Below, in pieces: positions 55,004-63,866 of a stretch of 64,000 nt of DNA (within the stretch, counting starts at the first letter, position 1; each line of letters starts with the position of its first letter). A program made the position numbers and the translations under genes. Origin of the DNA: Cupriavidus pauculus (GTDB lineage Bacteria; Pseudomonadota; Gammaproteobacteria; Burkholderiales; Burkholderiaceae). The stretch spans positions 62,001 to 126,000 of the forward strand of contig NZ_BPUO01000001.1 in assembly GCF_022179805.1 (NCBI RefSeq). The letters are read 5' to 3'. The notes beneath the pieces are model-generated. The model had not been told where the DNA came from. It saw only the letters and a program-made list of their open reading frames with translations, and did no database searches.

Positions 55004-56088
55004 GCGGCCTCCTGGCTATGCGTGTTCGATTCGGCGGCGGGGTCGCGCCGGGCACGGCGCGGCGACCGGTGCCGCAACACGGCCGGCACGCTCACCAGGC
55101 CGCGCGGCAGCAGCGCCACGGCGATGATGATGAAGCCGCCCATCAGTAACTGCCAGTGCTTGGTCAGCGTGCTGAACCACTCGGCCAGCAGCACGAACGA
55201 GAATGCACCCAGTACGGCGCCGGCCAGGCTGCCCACGCCGCCCAGGATCACCATCAGCATGGCGTTGCCCGACTGGTGCCACGACGCGATTTCAGGGTTC
55301 ACGAAGCCGAACTGGATGGCGTAGAGAAATCCCGCCAGGCCGGCCAGCATGCCGCCGGCAACGAAGGCGCCCAACTGGTAGCGATAGGTGGCGAATCCGG
55401 CCGCGCGCATGCGCTGCTCGTTGTGGCGGATGCCCACCAGCGCATGGCCAAAGCGCGAGCGCAGCAGCACGGCCAGCAGGCCCACCGTCACCACCAGCCC
55501 AGCCAGCACCAGCCAGTAGAACCGCACCGGGTCGTTGACGGTCAGCGGCAATTCCGAGAACAGGCCGAACTCGGGGCGGAAGTAGATATAGGTGCCATCG
55601 CTGCCGCCGGCGATCTTGGTGTCGTGGAACACGAAGTACACCATCTGCGCAAACGCCAGCGTGACCATGATGAAGTAGATGCCGCGCGTGCGCAGCACCA
55701 GCGTGCCCACCACCAGCGCCAGCGCGCCCGCAGAACCCACGGCGCCCAGCAACAGCAGCCAGCCGTTGCCCGCGCCGCTCTGGGGCGCCAGCATGGCGGT
55801 GGCATAGGCGGCCATGGCAAAGTAAGCCGCGTGCCCCAGGCTGACCAGCCCGGTATAGCCAATCAGCAACTGCAGCGACAGCGCGAAGATCGCCATGATC
55901 ATCACCTTGCTGAGCAGCTCGATGTAGTACTTGTCGCTTTCGGCGGTCAGCAGCATTGGCGCGGCGCAGAGCGCGGCCAGCGCGATGATCCATCCCATCG
56001 CCGCCAGCCATGCCGGGCGGCGGACGTCCTGTTGCGGCGGCATGTCCGAGTCGGATTGCATGGTGTTTGCTGCCCTGGAAAATTTCAT
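55000..56088 (-). CDS. livM: Branched-chain-type ABC transporter permease LivM
   Basis: This is a 362-residue inner-membrane permease with about 9-10 helices. The family signature region is YTGLVSLGHAAYFAMAAYATAML near residue 75, with the ATPase-contacting segment GHALVGIRHNEQRMRAAGF. I start at the ATG at 56088, one base past the livH stop (TGA-T-ATG) with AAGGCGGG upstream; an internal ATG at 56061 is possible. The hydrophilic C-terminus ends at livG. Confidence 0.92.
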   Translation of the reverse strand: MKFSRAANTMQSDSDMPPQQDVRRPAWLAAMGWIIALAALCAAPMLLTAESDKYYIELLSKVMIMAIFALSLQLLIGYTGLVSLGHAAYFAMAAYATAMLAPQSGAGNGWLLLLGAVGSAGALALVVGTLVLRTRGIYFIMVTLAFAQMVYFVFHDTKIAGGSDGTYIYFRPEFGLFSELPLTVNDPVRFYWLVLAGLVVTVGLLAVLLRSRFGHALVGIRHNEQRMRAAGFATYRYQLGAFVAGGMLAGLAGFLYAIQFGFVNPEIASWHQSGNAMLMVILGGVGSLAGAVLGAFSFVLLAEWFSTLTKHWQLLMGGFIIIAVALLPRGLVSVPAVLRHRSPRRARRDPAAESNTHSQEAA

Positions 56089-56089
56089 A

Positions 56090-56956
56090 TCAGCCCGCCT
56101 TGAACAACCCCTGCGGCTTCCATAGCAGGATCAAGGCCATCAGCAGGTACACCAGCACGCCGGCGGCGTCCTGCCAGAACACCTTGCCGAACGTATCGAC
56201 AAAGCCGATCAGCAGCGACGCCACCAGCGCGCCCTTGACCGACCCGATGCCGCCAATCACCACCACCACGAAGCAGATGATCAGCACCTGCCCGCCCATG
56301 CCCGGATACACCGACGACACCGGCGACGCGATCATCCCCGCCAGCACGGCCAGTGCCACGCCCAGCGCGAACACGAAGCGGTACAGCACCGTGACGTTGA
56401 TGCCCAGCGACTGCACCATTTCGCGGTTGCTGGCGCCGGCGCGGATCATCATGCCCACCCGGGTGCGCCGGATCACGTAGTACATGGCCCCCGCCACCAG
56501 CAGGCAAACCGCCGAGATGAACAACCGGTACACCGGATAGGTCATGTCGTTGCCGATGGGCAGCGCGCCGTCCAGCAGCGCCGGCACGGGCACGCCGTGC
56601 ACGTCGTCGCCCACCAGGATGCTGCGCAGTTCCTCGAACACCAGGATCAGTCCGTAGGTCATCAGCACCTGCTGCAGGTGGTCGCGCTGGTACAGGTAGC
56701 TGAAGAACGCCCACTCCAGCAGGTAGCCGAACAGCACGGCCAGCACGATGCCCAGCGGCAGCGCGATGAACAGGTTGCCGGTCAGGCTGGCCAGCGTGAA
56801 GGCCATATAGGCCCCCAGCATGTAGAAGCTGCCATGGGCCAGGTTGATCACGCCCATGATGCCGAAGATCAGCGTCAGCCCGCTGGCCACCAGGAACAGC
56901 AGCAGGCCGTACTGCACGCTGTTCAGGCACTGGATGAGAAAGGAAACGATGTCCAT
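56090..56956 (-). CDS. livH: Branched-chain-type ABC transporter permease LivH
   Basis: This 288-residue inner-membrane permease starts YGLLLFLVASGLTLIFGIMGVINLAHGSFYMLGAY, typical of LivH, and carries the cytoplasmic loop RRTRVGMMIRAGASNREM that docks to the ATPase. It follows the binding-protein gene by 32 bases and precedes livM by one. Confidence 0.93.
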   Translation of the reverse strand: MDIVSFLIQCLNSVQYGLLLFLVASGLTLIFGIMGVINLAHGSFYMLGAYMAFTLASLTGNLFIALPLGIVLAVLFGYLLEWAFFSYLYQRDHLQQVLMTYGLILVFEELRSILVGDDVHGVPVPALLDGALPIGNDMTYPVYRLFISAVCLLVAGAMYYVIRRTRVGMMIRAGASNREMVQSLGINVTVLYRFVFALGVALAVLAGMIASPVSSVYPGMGGQVLIICFVVVVIGGIGSVKGALVASLLIGFVDTFGKVFWQDAAGVLVYLLMALILLWKPQGLFKAG

Positions 56957-56988
56957 CGCGCCGCGTCTGGCTTGCTATTACGTTGACG

Positions 56989-58203
56989 TTACAGGCGGCA
57001 GCCGCGTGCCGGATCGGCCAGCGCCTTCACCGCCACGCTGCTGACCTTGTTCTCGCGGCCATCCACTTTGCGCAGATAGAAGTCCTGCACCGGGTTGTGG
57101 GCCTTCGACAACGTGAATGCGCCGCGCGGGCTGTCCACCTTGGCCGCTTCCATGGCCTTGATGATGTCCGGCTTGCGCGTCATGTCGCCCTTCACGGCGT
57201 TGGCGCCAGCGGCCAGCAGTTGCGCCGCGTCGTATCCCTGCACCGCATAGACGTCGGGTTGCAGCTTGTAGGTCTTGGCGTAGTCCAGGCGGAACGACTT
57301 GTCGCGCGCATTGGACAGGCCATCGGCATAGTGCAGCGTGGTTTCCAGGCCCTGTGCGGCAGCGCCCTGGGCATCGAGCGTGCCGTCGGTCAGGAAGCCC
57401 GAGCCGTAGAGCGGAATCTTGTCCTTCAGCCCTGCCGCCTGCCAGTCCTTGACGAACTTGACCGCGCCGCCGCCTGCAAAGAACACGAATACGGCGTCAG
57501 GCTTCAGCGACGCCACTTCGGTGATCAGCGCCTGGAACTCGACGTTCGGGAACGGCAGGCTCAGCTCCTTGACCACCTTGCCGCCCTTGGCCTCGAAGGC
57601 TTCCTTGAAGCCCTTGACCGACTGTTCGCCGGCCGCGTATTTCCAGGTCAGCGTGACCACCTTCTTCATGCCGCGCTCGGCCAGCACGTGGCCCATGGCA
57701 TAGCCGGGCTGCCAGTTCGAGAACGACGAACGGAAGATGTTGGGGCCGCACAGCGGGCCAGTGGCTTCGTCCACGCCCGCGTTCGGGATGATCAGCAGCG
57801 TGTTGTTTTCCTTGGCCACCTTGACGATGCCCATCTGCACGCCGGAGTGAACGGTACCCACCACCACGTCCACCTGGTCGCGCCGGATCAGCTTGGTGGC
57901 GTTTTCCGGGGCCTTGGCCGGGTCCGATTCGTCGTCGACCTTGAAGTACTCCACATCGCGCCCGCCCAGCTTGCCGCCCTGCTGCTGCACATACATGCGG
58001 AAGCCGTTCTCGATGGCGGTGCCCAGTGCCGCGTAGGTGCCCGTGTACGGCAGCATGAAGCCAACCTTGACCTTGCCGCCCGCGGCCGGGGCCGCTGCGG
58101 TCTGCGCCACGGCGCCCGTGCCAGCGGCCAGCAGCGCCAAGGCGGCCAGCGGTGCGGTAAGACGACGCGCGTGCAGCAGCCTGCGCAATGCATTGCGATG
58201 CAT
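56989..58203 (-). CDS. ABC transporter periplasmic binding protein (LIV type, probable aromatic-acid binder)
   Basis: This 404-residue periplasmic solute-binding protein has a signal peptide (LTAPLAALALLAAGTGAVAQ) and a type-I binding fold of the Leu/Ile/Val class (VKVGFMLPYTGTYAALG, then VVVGTVHSGVQMGIV). It lies between an alpha/beta hydrolase and livH within the benzoate activation operon. Related proteins bind benzoate-like acids in soil proteobacteria, so I favour benzoate, but no specific ligand residue can be assigned by eye. Confidence 0.9.
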   Translation of the reverse strand: MHRNALRRLLHARRLTAPLAALALLAAGTGAVAQTAAAPAAGGKVKVGFMLPYTGTYAALGTAIENGFRMYVQQQGGKLGGRDVEYFKVDDESDPAKAPENATKLIRRDQVDVVVGTVHSGVQMGIVKVAKENNTLLIIPNAGVDEATGPLCGPNIFRSSFSNWQPGYAMGHVLAERGMKKVVTLTWKYAAGEQSVKGFKEAFEAKGGKVVKELSLPFPNVEFQALITEVASLKPDAVFVFFAGGGAVKFVKDWQAAGLKDKIPLYGSGFLTDGTLDAQGAAAQGLETTLHYADGLSNARDKSFRLDYAKTYKLQPDVYAVQGYDAAQLLAAGANAVKGDMTRKPDIIKAMEAAKVDSPRGAFTLSKAHNPVQDFYLRKVDGRENKVSSVAVKALADPARGCRL

Positions 58204-58277
58204 GAAATCTCCTCCTGGTGGTCTGAAGCCGACAGCGCCGTGCGGTCCGGATCGGGGGCGACCTGGCCCGGCGCCAA

Positions 58278-59105
58278 TTATTTTAGGATTGAAGTATTTG
58301 CAGTTATAAACGCCACGGTCGCAGCCGTCAATGCGCCCGCCTGGTCGCGGTGTGGCGAATGCCCACAGCGCGCGAGTTTAAGCAGTACGGTTTGTGGGGC
58401 ATATCGCTGGATACCCTCGATCTGGGCCATGGTGCCGTACTCGTCGTCCTCGCCCTGCACGCCCAGCACGGGACACCGGATATCGGCCAGCAGCGGGCGC
58501 AGGTCGAAATGGCGGAATGCCGGATCGAGCCAGATGTCGTTCCAGCCCCAGAACGCCGAATCCACATCGGCGTGATAGCGCGCCAGCCGGCCGTGCAGGT
58601 CGGTTTTCAGGTAGGCGTCGCGCGTGGTGGCGATGCTGCACACCGACAGGTCTTCCACCACGATGTGTGGCGCCAGCACGGTCATGCCATCCACGGCATC
58701 GGGAAAGCTTGCCGCATGGATCAGCGCGATCGATCCGCCGTCGCTGTGGCCCAGCAGCCAGGGCCGCCCATGCCGGCGGCCGGGGCCGATGCCAAGCGCC
58801 TCGAACAGCGCCGGCATCGCTTCGCGCGCCTGCCGGTGCATGAAATCGACGCCCCACTTCTCGTCGTGGGGACGCGGCGTGGAGCGGCCGTAGCCGTAGC
58901 GCGAAAACACCAGGCCGCGAAAGTCGCCGGTCTCGCAGAACTGGCGCGGAAAATCGCGCCACATGGCGATGGAGCCCAGCCCCTCGTGCAGGAACACAAT
59001 CAGCGGGCGCCGCTCGCGCTCGGGCCGCAGCCATTGGTACTCGACGTCTATCTGCCGTCCGTCGAACGGAATTCGAACCAGTTCGCTGCCCATGTCACCA
59101 CCCAT
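58278..59105 (-). CDS. Alpha/beta-hydrolase of the benzoate cluster
   Basis: This 275-residue cytoplasmic hydrolase has the oxyanion region FLHEGLGSIAMW, nucleophile elbow GHSDGGS (Ser about 123), acid in GEDDEYG and catalytic His in CGHSPHRDQ. The start may be the ATG at 59105 or at 59093; the latter has GGTGG upstream. It lies 12 bases after the ligase gene. Homologues accompany box clusters, where a thioesterase or enol-lactone hydrolase role has been suggested; the true substrate is not evident. Confidence 0.88.
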   Translation of the reverse strand: MGGDMGSELVRIPFDGRQIDVEYQWLRPERERRPLIVFLHEGLGSIAMWRDFPRQFCETGDFRGLVFSRYGYGRSTPRPHDEKWGVDFMHRQAREAMPALFEALGIGPGRRHGRPWLLGHSDGGSIALIHAASFPDAVDGMTVLAPHIVVEDLSVCSIATTRDAYLKTDLHGRLARYHADVDSAFWGWNDIWLDPAFRHFDLRPLLADIRCPVLGVQGEDDEYGTMAQIEGIQRYAPQTVLLKLARCGHSPHRDQAGALTAATVAFITANTSILK

Positions 59106-59117
59106 TCCACTGCCTGC

Positions 59118-60806
59118 TTACGATAGCCGCGCGGCTTCCTCACGCTGGCGTAGCCGAAAACGCTGGATCTTGCCCGTGGCCGTCTTCGGCAATTCCGGCA
59201 CGCACTCGATCTGGCGCGGATACTTGTACGGCGCCAGCTTGGTCTTGACGAATGCCTGCAGCTCGGCGGCCATGCCGTCGTGCCATTGCTGGCCCGGGCG
59301 CAACACCACGAACGCCTTCGGCTTGATCAGGTCGTCGGCATCGGCCACGCCGATCACGGCCGCTTCCAGCACGGCCGGATGCTGGGCCAGTGCCGCCTCT
59401 ACCTCGAACGGCGACACATAGATGCCACCCACCTTGAGCATGTCGTCGCTGCGGCCGGCGTACGTGTAATAGCCATCGGCATCGCACGCGTACTTGTCGC
59501 CGCTGCGCGTCCAGGCGCCCACGAATGTATCGCGGCTCTTGTCGCGGTTGCACCAGTACATCAGCGCTGCTGACGGCCCTTTGATATAGAGGTCGCCAAT
59601 CTCGCCCGGCGCGCAGGGCTCGCCCTGTTCGTCCAGCAGCTTCAACTCGTAGCCCGGCACCGGCTTGCCCGTGGTGCCATAGCGCACCTCGCCGGGCCGG
59701 TTCGACAGGAAGATATGCAGCATCTCGGTGGAGCCGATGCCGTCCAGGATGTCGCAGCCGAAATGCGCCAGGAAGCGGTCGCCGATATCGCGCGGCAGCG
59801 CTTCGCCAGCCGACGTGCACACCCGCAGCGCCACACTGGCGCGCGGCGGCAGGTCGGCGGCGGCCAGCATGCCGGCAAACAGCGTCGGCACGCCGCAGAA
59901 CACGGTCGGGCGATGCTGCACCAGCCGCTGGAACACGGCCTGCGGCGTGGGCCGCTCGGCCATCAGCACCGTGGTGGCGCCCACCGACAGCGGAAACGTC
60001 AGCGCGTTGCCCAGCCCGTAGGCAAAGAACAGCTTGGCGGCCGAAAACACCACGTCGTCCTCGCGGATGCCAAGCACGCGCCGCGCATACAGGTCGGCCG
60101 TATGGAACAGGTTGCCGTGCGTGTGCACCGTGCCTTTAGGCCGGCCCGTGGATCCCGATGAATATAGCCAGAACGCCATGTCGTCCGGGCCCGTGGCGGC
60201 AACGCTGGTGGACGGCTCGGCATCGGCCACCATGCTCGCCACGGTCGGCACGGCGGCGGTCGCAGGCGCCGTGTACGGCGCGGCAATGATGACATCGGGC
60301 GTCAGGCCCGATTTGTCGATCGCCGCCTGCATCGTCGGCATCAGCGGCGCCGACACCACCACGGCCCGTGCGCCACTGTGTTCCAGCATGTACGCGTAGT
60401 CGTCGACAGTCAGTAGTGTGTTGACGGCCACCGGCACGACGCCGGCCAGCAGGCAGCCCAGAAACACGGTGGGAAAGTCGATGGTATCGAGCGCGCACAG
60501 CAGCACGCGTTCCTCGCGCCGGAAGCCGGCCTGCCGCAAGGCGCCGGCAAAGCGGCGGCAGCGATCGTCGAGTTCGGAGAAAGTCAGCGTGGAGGTGTCG
60601 TCCACATAGGCCAGCTTGGCGCCCCGCCCGGCCTGCTGCTGGCGCGCGAGCAGATCTTGCGCGGCGTTGTAGCGCGCTGGCAGCACAATGGGCTCGGCAC
60701 CGGCATTGGCGTCGGCGGCCGGCACAGGAGATGCGATCGATACAGCCGGGGGCACCGCCTGCCCTGCCTGGCTGGCAGTGGCGGTACTGGTGTTCGGGGG
60801 CGTCAT
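59118..60806 (-). CDS. bclA: Benzoate-CoA ligase
   Basis: This 562-residue AMP-forming ligase converts benzoate to benzoyl-CoA, the entry step of the box pathway. Adenylation motifs are A3 (YSSGSTGRPKGTVH), A5 (GIGSTEMLHIF), A7 (YTYAGRSDDMLKVGG) and A10 with the catalytic Lys (PKTATGKIQRF). GSTEMLHIF with the His is typical of benzoate-CoA ligases. An Ala/Pro-rich N-terminus of about 35 residues precedes the domain. It is first in the minus-strand operon and is driven by the promoter at 60924-60951, overlaid by BoxR-type sites. Confidence 0.95.
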   Translation of the reverse strand: MTPPNTSTATASQAGQAVPPAVSIASPVPAADANAGAEPIVLPARYNAAQDLLARQQQAGRGAKLAYVDDTSTLTFSELDDRCRRFAGALRQAGFRREERVLLCALDTIDFPTVFLGCLLAGVVPVAVNTLLTVDDYAYMLEHSGARAVVVSAPLMPTMQAAIDKSGLTPDVIIAAPYTAPATAAVPTVASMVADAEPSTSVAATGPDDMAFWLYSSGSTGRPKGTVHTHGNLFHTADLYARRVLGIREDDVVFSAAKLFFAYGLGNALTFPLSVGATTVLMAERPTPQAVFQRLVQHRPTVFCGVPTLFAGMLAAADLPPRASVALRVCTSAGEALPRDIGDRFLAHFGCDILDGIGSTEMLHIFLSNRPGEVRYGTTGKPVPGYELKLLDEQGEPCAPGEIGDLYIKGPSAALMYWCNRDKSRDTFVGAWTRSGDKYACDADGYYTYAGRSDDMLKVGGIYVSPFEVEAALAQHPAVLEAAVIGVADADDLIKPKAFVVLRPGQQWHDGMAAELQAFVKTKLAPYKYPRQIECVPELPKTATGKIQRFRLRQREEAARLS

Positions 60807-60920
60807 GTCTCCACTCCTCTGGCCATCCGGACCGTCGCATCCAGACCAGGCGCGGTGGGTATGGCTTCCAGCAGTTTGTCTTCTTGTGACGACAGCCAGA
60901 TGCCGCGGCCGCGTTGTCGA

Positions 60921-60964
60921 TGCATTTTATTGCATATCGACTATTATGCAAGCAAGGGTATGCA
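60921..60964. promoter_or_regulatory. Cluster of TGCA sites, candidate BoxR operator at the ligase promoter
   Basis: TGCA occurs at 60921, 60931, 60947 and 60961. The first pair is TGCA-N6-TGCA, the spacing described for BzdR operators. The sites cover the -10 and -35 of the ligase promoter. The last is part of TGCACTATA, which recurs upstream of boxC. Confidence 0.7.
60924..60951 (-). promoter_or_regulatory. Promoter of the benzoate uptake/activation operon
   Basis: On the minus strand TTGCAT (60946-60951), 16 bases, TAAAAT (60924-60929). The same TTGCAT -35 is used at boxC. Confidence 0.65.
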
Positions 60965-61010
60965 CTATAGAACAGCGAGCCGCCCGCCTCGCCACGCATT
61001 TTGCTGCACG

Positions 61011-61016
61011 TATAAT
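61011..61016 (+). promoter_or_regulatory. -10 element (TATAAT) of boxR
   Basis: A consensus TATAAT lies 42 bases before the boxR ATG. No clear -35 is visible, and TGCA at 61004-61007 lies just upstream, so autoregulation is possible. Confidence 0.5.
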
Positions 61017-61057
61017 GCGGCGCCCGACCCAACCGGCTTCACTTCTTTCCTATCAGC

Positions 61058-62011
61058 ATGCGTCGCGACCCCGAAACGCTCATGACTCTCGACAGCCCTG
61101 CCGAAGCGCGCGAGCCACGCGCTGCAGGCGAGCGCGATCCTTACCTGACGCAGCTGGGCGAACGCATCCGGTCGCTGCGCGCGGCGCGCGGCATGTCGCG
61201 CAAGGATCTGGCGCGCGGCGCCGACGTGTCCGAGCGCTACCTCGCCAACCTGGAGACCGGCACCGGCAACGCGTCAGTGCTGCTGTTGCGCCAGGTGGCC
61301 AGCGCGCTCGACGTGCCGCTGCCGGTGGTGCTTGCCGAAGTGGATGGCCAGGTCGCGGGCCAGGGTAGCCACCGCGCCACCGAATTCTCGCAACTGGTGC
61401 AATGGCTGGCGCAGTTGCCGGCCGGCGATCTGGCACGCGTGCGCGAGGCGGCGCAACACGCGCTGTCGCCAGCGGAATCGCGCGACGCGCGGCACCGCCG
61501 GATTGCGCTGATCGGCCTGCGCGGCGCCGGCAAATCCACGCTGGGCCGTGCGCTGGCGGCCGCCGAGGACATGCCGTTCGTCGAACTCAATGCCGCGATC
61601 GAGCAGGAAGCCGGCGCGAGCCTGTCGGAAATCCATTCGCTGTACGGGCAAGCCGCCTATCGCCGCTACGAAATGCGCGCGCTCGAACGCGTGCTGCGCG
61701 AGCACGAGGCCATGGTGCTGGCCACGCCTGGCAGCCTAGTGTCCGAACCCGCCACGTTCAACCTGCTGCTGTCGCGCTGCCTGACGGTCTGGGTCAAGAC
61801 TTCGCCCGAGCAGCACATGGCGCGCGTGGTGGCGCAAGGCGACATGCGGCCGATGGAAGGTAACCGCGAGGCCATGACCGACCTGCGCCGCATCCTGCAG
61901 GCCCGCACCCCGCTCTATTCGCGCGCCGACCTGTCCATCGACACCAGCGGCCAGGACGCCGCCACCTCGCTGCAAACTCTGCAGGCGCAATTGCGCCAGG
62001 CTGCGCACTAG
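61058..62011 (+). CDS. boxR: BoxR/BzdR-family transcriptional repressor
   Basis: This 317-residue repressor of benzoate genes senses benzoyl-CoA. The N-terminal XRE-type helix-turn-helix (about 30-85: LGERIRSLRAARGMSRKDLARGADVSERYLANLETG) is joined by a linker to a shikimate-kinase-like domain with an intact P-loop (LIGLRGAGKSTLGRAL). This domain binds the inducer in characterised members. A second ATG at 61082 is possible; neither start has a strong ribosome site. It is divergent from the ligase and upstream of boxC. Confidence 0.94.
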   Translation: MRRDPETLMTLDSPAEAREPRAAGERDPYLTQLGERIRSLRAARGMSRKDLARGADVSERYLANLETGTGNASVLLLRQVASALDVPLPVVLAEVDGQVAGQGSHRATEFSQLVQWLAQLPAGDLARVREAAQHALSPAESRDARHRRIALIGLRGAGKSTLGRALAAAEDMPFVELNAAIEQEAGASLSEIHSLYGQAAYRRYEMRALERVLREHEAMVLATPGSLVSEPATFNLLLSRCLTVWVKTSPEQHMARVVAQGDMRPMEGNREAMTDLRRILQARTPLYSRADLSIDTSGQDAATSLQTLQAQLRQAAH

Positions 62012-62059
62012 CCTTTCCTCCACCGTTCTTCGCGTTTTCCGGGTATTCGGCACAGGGCC

Positions 62060-62088
62060 TTGCATCGCCCGCGTCGATGCACTATATT
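62060..62088 (+). promoter_or_regulatory. Promoter of boxC-boxB
   Basis: TTGCAT (62060-62065) and TATATT (62083-62088) are separated by 17 bases. The expected transcript start near 62095 gives a 40-base leader to boxC. Confidence 0.7.
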
Positions 62089-62120
62089 TCATCTCAAATG
62101 AAATAGCACTATAGTGCATC
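62076..62120. promoter_or_regulatory. 45-bp inverted repeat, candidate BoxR operator at boxC
   Basis: GATGCACTATA (62076-62086) and TATAGTGCATC (62110-62120) are perfect complements. Inside them TTTCAT (62087-62092) pairs with ATGAAA (62098-62103). The dyad covers the -10 and start site of boxC, and the outer arms carry the TGCA core. Confidence 0.7.
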
Positions 62121-62134
62121 AAGGAGACGCCCCC

Positions 62135-63820
62135 ATGTCGACGGATATCGCCACGCCCGCTTCCGCCTCGCCGGTGACCTTCGAGCGCCATCCGGACCAA
62201 TACCGCCATTGGCAGCTCACGTTCGACGGCCCCATTGCCACGCTGGCGATGAATGTGGACGAGGAAGGCGGCCTGCGGCCTGGCTACGCGCTCAAGCTCA
62301 ATTCGTATGACCTGGGTGTCGACATCGAACTGCACGACGCCCTGCAGCGGATCCGTTTCGAGCACCCCGAAGTGCGCAGCGTGATTCTCACAAGCATGAA
62401 GGACCGCATCTTCTGCTCGGGCGCCAATATCTTCATGCTCGGCAAGTCCAGCCACGCCTGGAAAGTCAATTTCTGCAAGTTCACCAACGAAACGCGCAAC
62501 GGCATCGAGGATGCCAGCCGCCATTCCGGCATCAAGTTCATTGCCGCCTGCAACGGCACCACGGCCGGCGGCGGCTATGAACTGGCGCTGGCCTGCGACG
62601 AAATCGTGCTGATCGACGACCGCTCGTCGGCCGTGAGCCTGCCCGAAGTGCCGCTGCTGGGCGTGCTGCCCGGCACCGGCGGCCTGACGCGCGTGACCGA
62701 CAAGCGCCGTGTGCGCCGCGATCACGCCGACATCTTCTGCCTGACCACCGAAGGCGTGCGCGGCCAGCGGGCCCGCGACTGGCGGCTGGTGGACGACGTG
62801 GTCAAACCCGCCCGCTTTGCCGAGCACGTGCGCGAGCGCGCCCAGACGCTGGCCGCACAGAGCGACCGCCCGGCGGTCGGCGCCGAGACTGGCGTCACGC
62901 TCACGCCACTGGCGCGCCAGGCCAGCGACACCGGCTACCGCTACGACACCATGCGCGTCGAGATCGACCGCGACGCACGCCACGCCACCATCACCGTCTC
63001 AGCCCCCACCGGCGAGCAGCCGCAAGACCTGCCCGGCATCGTCCGTGCCGGCGCGCAATGGTGGCCGCTGAAAATGGCGCGCGAACTCGACGACGCCATC
63101 CTGACACTGCGCACCAACCACCTCGACGTGGGCATGTGGATCCTGAAGACCGAGGGCGATGCCGCTCAGGTGCTGGCCGCCGATGCGCTGATGGATACCC
63201 ATGCAGGCCACTGGTTCGTGCGCGAGACCATCGGCATGCTGCGCCGGACTCTGGCACGGCTCGACGTGTCGTCGCGCAGCCTGTTCGCACTGGTGGAACC
63301 GGGCTCGTGCTTTGCCGGCACCTTGCTGGAACTGGCGCTGGCCGCCGACCGCAGCTACATGCTCCAGTTGCCCGACACGCCCGATGAAGGCCCGCGCATC
63401 CATGCCGGCGCCGCCAATTTTGGCCGCTATCCGATGCCAAATGGGCTGACCCGGCTGGCGGCACGCTTCTATGAGGAAGCCGACGCCATCGCCGCCGTGC
63501 GCGAACAGGCCGGCCAGCCGCTCGATGGTGCCCAGGCCGAGGCGCTGGGGCTGGTCACCGCCGCGCTGGACGATATCGACTGGGAAGACGAGATCCGTAT
63601 CGCCATCGAGGAACGGGCCAGCCTGTCGCCCGACGCGCTGACCGGGCTCGAAGCCAACCTGCGCTTCGGCGGCCACGAAACCATGGAAACGCGCATCTTC
63701 GGCCGCCTGACCGCATGGCAGAACTGGATCTTCAACCGCCCCAACGCCGTGGGCGAGCACGGCGCGCTCAAGGTATTCGGCACCGGCAACAAGGCACGCT
63801 TCGACTGGGACCGCGTCTGA
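62135..63820 (+). CDS. boxC: 2,3-epoxybenzoyl-CoA dihydrolase / benzoyl-CoA-dihydrodiol lyase BoxC
   Basis: BoxC opens the ring of 2,3-epoxybenzoyl-CoA with two waters, releasing formate and a dehydroadipyl-CoA semialdehyde. I start at the ATG at 62135 (561 aa), which has AAGGAG eight bases upstream; the GTG at 62114 lies in the operator. The N-terminal half is a crotonase fold (FCSGANIFMLGKSSHAWKVNFCKFTNETRNGIED, AACNGTTAGGGYELALACDEI) and a second, more distant crotonase-like half follows. The length fits BoxC of Azoarcus and Cupriavidus. Confidence 0.95.
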   Translation: MSTDIATPASASPVTFERHPDQYRHWQLTFDGPIATLAMNVDEEGGLRPGYALKLNSYDLGVDIELHDALQRIRFEHPEVRSVILTSMKDRIFCSGANIFMLGKSSHAWKVNFCKFTNETRNGIEDASRHSGIKFIAACNGTTAGGGYELALACDEIVLIDDRSSAVSLPEVPLLGVLPGTGGLTRVTDKRRVRRDHADIFCLTTEGVRGQRARDWRLVDDVVKPARFAEHVRERAQTLAAQSDRPAVGAETGVTLTPLARQASDTGYRYDTMRVEIDRDARHATITVSAPTGEQPQDLPGIVRAGAQWWPLKMARELDDAILTLRTNHLDVGMWILKTEGDAAQVLAADALMDTHAGHWFVRETIGMLRRTLARLDVSSRSLFALVEPGSCFAGTLLELALAADRSYMLQLPDTPDEGPRIHAGAANFGRYPMPNGLTRLAARFYEEADAIAAVREQAGQPLDGAQAEALGLVTAALDDIDWEDEIRIAIEERASLSPDALTGLEANLRFGGHETMETRIFGRLTAWQNWIFNRPNAVGEHGALKVFGTGNKARFDWDRV

Positions 63821-63866
63821 CGCCCACGTCCCCCACCGATCTGGCACTAATAACAGGAGACCCGCA

